From assembly GCF_020443565.1 (NCBI RefSeq), contig NZ_JAIZZN010000014.1:34632-98631 (forward strand): 64,000 nt of DNA. The letters are read 5' to 3'. The DNA is from Clostridium sp. CS001 (GTDB lineage: Bacteria > Bacillota > Clostridia > Clostridiales > Clostridiaceae). A program made the position numbers and the translations under genes. Below, one piece after another: positions 59,816 to 64,000 of this stretch (the first letter of the stretch is position 1; each line of letters starts with the position of its first letter). The notes beneath the pieces were generated by a model. It ran no database searches. It was not told where the DNA came from and was given only the letters and a program-made list of their open reading frames with translations.

Positions 59816-60439
59816 TTAGTCTAATGTTATTTCCTTATGATGAGAGTCATCTGCATACATTTTAATATCTACTTTATCTTCATCCATCTCTATAATAGTT
59901 AAGCTAGTTTGTTTTATAAATGGTGGGTCCCACATTGTAGAAATATGCTTATTGTTAAGCCCCGCCATTAATGCTTTTAATGTCATAGTATGAGTTACTA
60001 TTAATACTGTTTCATCCTTATGATTTTTTACAATTTCTTTAATCCCCGCTGTTATCCTATTCTGAAGTTCTAAAAAGCTCTCTCCAAATAAAGGCTTGTA
60101 CAGGTGTGGTGCCTTCCAATAATTATGAAACTGCTCTTCATCCTTATCTTTGATACTCTTTTGGTCAAGCCCTTCCCACTGTGAAAGGTTTAATTCTTTT
60201 AGTGCATCATACGCAATAATTTCTATGTTTTTCTCACCTTTAAGAATCTCTGCTGTTTTATAAGCCCTCCCCGTAGGACTAGAATAAATTACATTAAAAT
60301 CTATATCTTTCAGTCTCTCGTAAAGCCAATGCGCTTGATGGATTCCTAGCTTTGTAAGCGGTGAATCGTTCCATCCTTGCATACGACCTTCTGTATTCCA
60401 TTCAGTTTCACCATGTCTGGTAATATATAAAGTTGTCAT
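59816..60439 (-). CDS. Histidine phosphatase family protein (phosphoglycerate-mutase-like)
   Basis: The 207 residues start with the catalytic RHGETEWN motif (phospho-His at about residue 9) and end with the second His in VLIVTHTMTLK. The intervening SPTGRAYKTAEIL and ELNLSQWEGL blocks fit phosphatases such as CobC/PhoE rather than glycolytic mutase. The substrate cannot be told. It has its own promoter at 60470-60498 and converges with the two-component genes. Confidence 0.93.
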   Translation of the reverse strand: MTTLYITRHGETEWNTEGRMQGWNDSPLTKLGIHQAHWLYERLKDIDFNVIYSSPTGRAYKTAEILKGEKNIEIIAYDALKELNLSQWEGLDQKSIKDKDEEQFHNYWKAPHLYKPLFGESFLELQNRITAGIKEIVKNHKDETVLIVTHTMTLKALMAGLNNKHISTMWDPPFIKQTSLTIIEMDEDKVDIKMYADDSHHKEITLD

Positions 60440-60469
60440 TTGCTTTACCTCCTTTTATACCACGTTAAA

Positions 60470-60498
60470 AGTATAATATATCTCTCACATATAATCAA
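60470..60498 (-). promoter_or_regulatory. Sigma-A promoter of the histidine phosphatase gene
   Basis: Minus strand TTGATT (60493-60498), 17 bases, TATACT (60470-60475), about 35 bases before the ATG. Confidence 0.8.
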
Positions 60499-60530
60499 AC
60501 TTAATAATTAACCATACACTACGCTTGCAA

Positions 60531-60569
60531 AATAAAAAACAAACAATAGAAGTTAGCTTCTAATATTTG
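60531..60569 (-). terminator. Terminator after the small overlapping gene pair
   Basis: A stem of about 12 bp (CAAA-TATTAGAAG with CTTCTATT-GTTTG, one mismatch) with a CTAA loop is followed on the minus strand by TTTTTTATTTTG. Confidence 0.85.
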
Positions 60570-60628
60570 TCTTATCAAAATATGTATAATTGAATTGTTG
60601 TAGTTACCTAATACATTCTTTAAAAAGA

Positions 60629-60853
60629 TTAATCAGATAAATGTTCATCCTTGTGAATAACTAACCCCTCTTCTAAATCCACAGACGGTATCATAGTTTT
60701 TGAAGTAATTGTTGGGTCTGCATAAGTGTTAAGTTCAAGCGGATGCGCAGTTACCTTATTGGGATAATCAGATCCATATGCCTGCTCTATTAAGTGTCTA
60801 TCAATGATGTCCTCTTTACCTCTTTTTTTGCGATGTGACATAATACTGTCCAT
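60629..60853 (-). CDS. Hypothetical small protein, second of an overlapping pair
   Basis: The 74 residues (MDSIMSHRKKRGKEDIIDRHL) match no family I know. The sequence is hydrophilic, with proline and acidic residues (AHPLELNTYADP, PSVDLEEGL), and may be partly disordered. AGGAGG lies 8 bases before the ATG. It overlaps the preceding gene by 38 bases in another frame, so the two are co-transcribed and probably coupled. A shorter product could start at the Met at residue 5. Confidence 0.75.
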   Translation of the reverse strand: MDSIMSHRKKRGKEDIIDRHLIEQAYGSDYPNKVTAHPLELNTYADPTITSKTMIPSVDLEEGLVIHKDEHLSD

Positions 60854-61052
60854 TTTCTCTTCCTCCTTCTTCTACAATGCTAAAGTGATTGCTTTCTAAT
60901 ATTTCGCAAAGTATCTTAACTTCCTCAAAGTTCTTCATTTTTGAAGTAATTGTGAATTTATCATTCTGCTGAATTACTCCCATATAATCATGAATGCTGC
61001 TGTAATCACTTAATTTAATATCTCCAACAATATCTAATCTATATTCAGACAT
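60816..61052 (-). CDS. Hypothetical small protein, first of an overlapping pair
   Basis: The 78 residues (MSEYRLDIVGDIKLSDYSSI) are unassigned. The pattern of alternating strands and a helix (FEEVKILCEILESNHFSIVEEGG) suggests a small alpha/beta fold. An AGAGGGGG ribosome site precedes the ATG and a promoter lies at 61119-61146. It heads the two-gene unit with the next small gene, upstream of the histidine phosphatase. Confidence 0.75.
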   Translation of the reverse strand: MSEYRLDIVGDIKLSDYSSIHDYMGVIQQNDKFTITSKMKNFEEVKILCEILESNHFSIVEEGGRENGQYYVTSQKKR

Positions 61053-61118
61053 TCAATTTCCCCCTCTTTTCTATATTTATTAATAGGTTTAGCAATTTTA
61101 GACAAAATATGTGCAATT

Positions 61119-61146
61119 ATTATAATATATTTATTTTATCTTGTAA
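61119..61146 (-). promoter_or_regulatory. Probable promoter of the small gene pair
   Basis: Minus strand TTACAA (61141-61146), 16 bases, TATAAT (61119-61124), about 65 bases before the start codon. Confidence 0.55.
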
Positions 61147-61165
61147 TCTCAGAGAGTTTATGGGT

Positions 61166-61204
61166 AAAATAAAAATGAAGCCATGGATAACCATAACTTC
61201 ATTT
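61166..61204 (-). terminator. Terminator after the EF-G-like gene
   Basis: AAATGAAG/CTTCATTT (61173-61180 with 61197-61204), with an inner ATGG/CCAT pair, is followed on the minus strand by TTATTTTA. It begins about 17 bases past the stop. Confidence 0.82.
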
Positions 61205-61220
61205 CTTTAGATATTGTCTT

Positions 61221-63299
61221 TTATTCTGGGTCCTTATTCGCTTGAATTATCTTTTGAGCCCCGTCTTCCGGCACCTCTTCATATCTTTCAAACTTAACCC
61301 TGAAGCTTGCTCTAGCGCCCGTCATTGAGCGCAAATCTGTTGCATAATTAAATAATTCTGATTGAGGCACTTCCCCAATAACTTTTTGTCCTCGTTCAAC
61401 AGATTCCATTCCTAAAATCTTACCTCTTTTTTTGTTTATATCTGTAATAATATCGCCCATGTAGTCCTCTGGACATACAACTTCAACGTGCATAATAGGT
61501 TCTAATATAACAGGCTGTGCATCTTGAAGTCCTTTCTTATAGGCTACTGATGCAGCCATTTTAAATGCCATTTCAGAGGAATCCACAGCATGATAAGACC
61601 CATCATGTAATGTTGCTCTTAATCTTATAACTGGGAACCCTGCAAGTACACCGTGCTGAATACTCTCTCTTAATCCTTTTTCAACAGCAGGTATATACTG
61701 CCTTGGAACGGTTCCACCTACTACTGCGTCAATAAACTCTAAATCATCCTTACCATCTTTCCTAGGATCAAATTTAATCTTTACATCTCCATATTGGCCA
61801 TGTCCTCCGGATTGTTTTTTATGTTTCCCTTGGACATCAGAGCATTTTCTAATTGTTTCCCTATAAGCTATCTTTGGAACATCTAGTGATACATCCACTC
61901 CAAATTTATTTTTAAGCTTACTAACTATTACCTGAAGGTGAGTTGCTCCAAGGCCAGATATTATAGTTTCTGCACTTTCTGTACTCCTAGCTACTGAGAA
62001 TGTAGGATCTTCTTCTAATAGTTTTGTTAACCCGCTAGATATTTTATCTTCATCACCTTTAGTTTTAGTTACAATAGTCCTTGAGAACACTGGTTGTGGA
62101 AAATCCATAGTATCAAAGATTAATAGTCTTGAACTATCACAAAGTGTATCCCCTGTACTTGTATATTGAAGTTTTGATACAGCTCCAATATCGCCAGCCT
62201 CAATTTCTTGAGTTTGAAATTGTTGTTTACCTTTTAAGAAATACATACTTCCTATCTTTTCTTCTTTTTCTTTATTAGTGTTATATACCATTGTATCACT
62301 TTTAGCTTTTCCAGTAATGACACGGAACATTGATAATTTACCCACAAAAGGATCTGCAATAGTTTTAAATACTAATGCTGAAAACGGGTCGTCCGCATTG
62401 ATCTTTATTTGTGTATATTTATTATCTTTTATATCCTTAGCGCTGTAAAGGGTTGTATCAATTGGTGAAGGGAAACATTCAACAATATCTTCTAACAATG
62501 TGTGCATTCCTATGCCTATTAAAGCAGATCCGCACATTATAGGTGCAATCTCTCCTTTAGATGCTCCTTTTATAAGACCATTATATATTTCTTCTTCACT
62601 TATACAACCCTCGTTAAAATATTTATCTAACAAAGCTTCGTCAGTTTCAGCTACTGCCTCCATAACCATCTGTTTGCACTCATCTACTTTATCAATTAAT
62701 TCTTCTGGAATATCACTTTCTTCCATCTTATGTGTTTTAGCATTAAATATTCTAGCTCTTCTAGATATAACGTTTATTACTCCTATAAAATTTTCTTCGC
62801 TACCTATAGGGTATTGTATTGGTACAGCAGACAACCCAAACTTTTCTTTTAGTTGCTGCAAAACAAGTTCAAAGTTACTATTTTCTCTATCTAGCTTGTT
62901 AATAAAAAATGCTCTGGGTAAGTTATGATCCTTGATATATTCATAAGCTTTTTCAGTACCAACTTCTATGCCCGATACACCACACACAGTTATCATTGCC
63001 ATATCTACAGCTCTTAATCCCTCAATCATTTCGCCTATATAATCAAAATATCCAGGCATATCTACTAAATTTATTTTTACATCTTCCCATTCACATAAGG
63101 CTACTGATGTAGAAATAGATGTTTTTCTCTTTTTTTCCTCAACATCATAATCACTAATTGTAGTACCCTCATCAACCTTACCAAATCTATCTATAGCTTT
63201 CGTGTAATATAGTAATGATTCCATTATTGTGGTTTTTCCTGAACCGCTATGTCCAACAATTCCTATATTTCTTAGATTATTGCTTTTATATTCTTTCAT
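61221..63299 (-). CDS. EF-G-like GTPase (FusA2-type paralogue)
   Basis: The 692 residues span all EF-G domains but are divergent. G1 is GHSGSGKTT (16-24) in place of [10 protein letters not shown]3 is DMPGY (80-84), with Tyr where EF-G has its catalytic His; G4 is NKLD. Domain IV and V blocks (PRQYIPAVEKGLRESIQHG, ATDLRSMTGARASF) remain. It therefore belongs with EF-G-2/FusA2 proteins such as mycobacterial FusA2, not the tetracycline-protection proteins. Its role is not established. The ATG at 63299 has AGGAGG 8 bases upstream. Confidence 0.92.
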   Translation of the reverse strand: MKEYKSNNLRNIGIVGHSGSGKTTIMESLLYYTKAIDRFGKVDEGTTISDYDVEEKKRKTSISTSVALCEWEDVKINLVDMPGYFDYIGEMIEGLRAVDMAMITVCGVSGIEVGTEKAYEYIKDHNLPRAFFINKLDRENSNFELVLQQLKEKFGLSAVPIQYPIGSEENFIGVINVISRRARIFNAKTHKMEESDIPEELIDKVDECKQMVMEAVAETDEALLDKYFNEGCISEEEIYNGLIKGASKGEIAPIMCGSALIGIGMHTLLEDIVECFPSPIDTTLYSAKDIKDNKYTQIKINADDPFSALVFKTIADPFVGKLSMFRVITGKAKSDTMVYNTNKEKEEKIGSMYFLKGKQQFQTQEIEAGDIGAVSKLQYTSTGDTLCDSSRLLIFDTMDFPQPVFSRTIVTKTKGDEDKISSGLTKLLEEDPTFSVARSTESAETIISGLGATHLQVIVSKLKNKFGVDVSLDVPKIAYRETIRKCSDVQGKHKKQSGGHGQYGDVKIKFDPRKDGKDDLEFIDAVVGGTVPRQYIPAVEKGLRESIQHGVLAGFPVIRLRATLHDGSYHAVDSSEMAFKMAASVAYKKGLQDAQPVILEPIMHVEVVCPEDYMGDIITDINKKRGKILGMESVERGQKVIGEVPQSELFNYATDLRSMTGARASFRVKFERYEEVPEDGAQKIIQANKDPE

Positions 63300-63429
63300 A
63301 TACAATACCTCCTAGCTTTTCATTAGATATATACTTATATATTCTACCTATTAATAAAAAATCCTTTTATATTGATCAAATTTTCTAAATAGTATGAATA
63401 TAACTCATCCTTTACTTATTATTTCCTAA

Positions 63430-63470
63430 AAAAGATAAAAGTATCAATAATTTTATTATTGATACTTAAT
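63430..63470 (-). terminator. Second terminator-like hairpin downstream of the rRNA operon
   Basis: AGTATCAATAAT (63440-63451) pairs with ATTATTGATACT (63455-63466) around a 3-base loop. On the minus strand TTTTATCTTTTTT follows. The 315-base stretch 63300-63614 holds only this hairpin, the first terminator at 63573-63596 and presumably the promoter of the EF-G-like gene, which I cannot place. Confidence 0.75.
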
Positions 63471-63572
63471 TATATACTTAATATAAGTAGGAGTTATTAC
63501 TATAATCCACATTTAATATAAATAACTTGTTAATAAATGTTATAAATCTCAACTCAGAATTCCCTATAACGT

Positions 63573-63596
63573 AAAAAAAGCTATTAATTAGCTTTT
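63573..63596 (-). terminator. Terminator of the rRNA operon after tRNA-Asn
   Basis: AAAGCTA/TAGCTTT (63577-63595) has a 5-base loop and runs into a T tract on the minus strand, 20 bases past the tRNA-Asn 3' end. Confidence 0.75.
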
Positions 63597-63614
63597 GTAT
63601 ACTTTAAATAAAAT

Positions 63615-63689
<75 letters not shown>

Positions 63690-63694
63690 ACATT

Positions 63695-63811
63695 ACCTGG
63701 CGACAACCTACTCTCCCACAAGGCTACCCCTGCAGTACCATCGGCGCATTGAAGCTTAACCTACCTGTTCGGTATGGGAAGGGGTGTTACCTTCATGCCA
63801 TAATCACCAGA
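63695..63811 (-). rRNA. rrf: 5S ribosomal RNA
   Basis: About 117 bases, with the typical CTGGTGATTATGGCATGAAG start, CACCCCTTCCCATACCGAAC loop B region and the GTGGGAGAGTAGGTTGTCGCCAGG-type end (shown in part). The ends pair (CTGGTG with CGCCAGG). The 85-base spacer to 23S (63812-63896) holds no gene. Confidence 0.95.
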
Positions 63812-63896
63812 TTGAGAATATAAATATTCTCTGAAAATTGCACAGTGAATGTTTCTTCTTACGAAGATTTCGCATTATTTTTATTTCATTTAATTA

Positions 63897-64000
63897 AGGT
63901 CAAGCCCTCGACTTATTAGTATTAGTCAGCTGAACATGTTACCATGCTTACACCTCTAACCTATCAACCTGGTGTTCTTCCAGGAGTCTTACTCACATCA
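63897..64000 (-). rRNA. rrl: 23S ribosomal RNA, 3' end (partial)
   Basis: The last about 100 bases match the conserved 23S end, including TCAGCTGACTAATACTAATA and GTCGAGGGCTTGACC. The gene continues past the right edge. Confidence 0.95.

Noticed and set aside
61221..63299. Tetracycline-protection (TetM-like) gene
   Set aside because: TetM-type proteins keep AHVDAGKTT and DTPGH; this one has GHSGSGKTT and DMPGY, as in FusA2-type paralogues.

Overview
This window is an AT-rich, low-GC Gram-positive chromosome segment. It most resembles a spore-forming Clostridium (Clostridiaceae): it carries the sporulation sigma factor SigH, DisA, a proline T-box, zinc-type ribosomal proteins and the clostridial order of the ribosomal and RNA-polymerase superclusters. 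Nearly all of it is conserved core genome read from the minus strand, towards lower coordinates. I see no prophage, CRISPR array or complete insertion sequence.

From right to left, the direction of transcription: the right edge (63.6-64 kb) is the end of an rRNA operon (23S 3' end, 5S, tRNA-Asn). An EF-G paralogue and two small unknown overlapping genes follow. At 57.3-60.5 kb are a histidine phosphatase (minus) and a plus-strand OmpR-type two-component system. At 53.7-57.3 kb are a creatinase/aminopeptidase-P-like enzyme, an ABC exporter and a small unknown gene. At 48.4-53.6 kb lies clpC-radA-disA without the usual ctsR-mcsA-mcsB. A lone plus-strand MazG-like gene sits at 48 kb. At 39.7-47.8 kb are carD, a PIN/TRAM membrane protein, ispD, T-box-proS, mrnC, thyX, rlmB, a NYN RNase gene and sigH.

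At 34.5-39.6 kb are tRNA-Gly, tRNA-Thr and tuf2, then rpmG-secE-nusG-rplK-rplA and rplJ-rplL. At 22-34.3 kb are rpoB-rpoC, an L7Ae-like gene, rpsL-rpsG-fusA-tuf1. At 8.2-21.8 kb is the S10/spc/alpha supercluster (rpsJ to secY-adk-map, infA, rpmJ, rpsM-rpsK-rpsD-rpoA-rplQ). At 0-5.8 kb are the ECF transporter core (ecfA1-ecfA2-ecfT), truA, rplM-rpsI and a partial Na/Pi cotransporter.

The genes together supply translation, transcription, protein export (SecY, SecE) and protein maturation (Map), with stress and repair functions alongside (ClpC, RadA, DisA). Regulation is unusually readable. Consensus or near-consensus sigma-A promoters precede rplM, rpsJ, rpoB, rplJ, rpmG, the tRNA-tuf2 unit, proS and sigH. 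Several transcripts begin with structured leaders: L13, L10 and T-box(Pro), plus two less familiar ones, an intricate approximately 200-nt leader of the S10 operon and a long bulged hairpin before rpsM.

The best candidates for undescribed biology are those two leaders, a stem-loop that would bring a distant Shine-Dalgarno to normal spacing before the response-regulator gene, a small IS200/IS605-like palindromic element that supplies the radA stop codon, and a cysteine-motif MazG-like protein. Function calls rest on reading motifs by eye; no database search was run.
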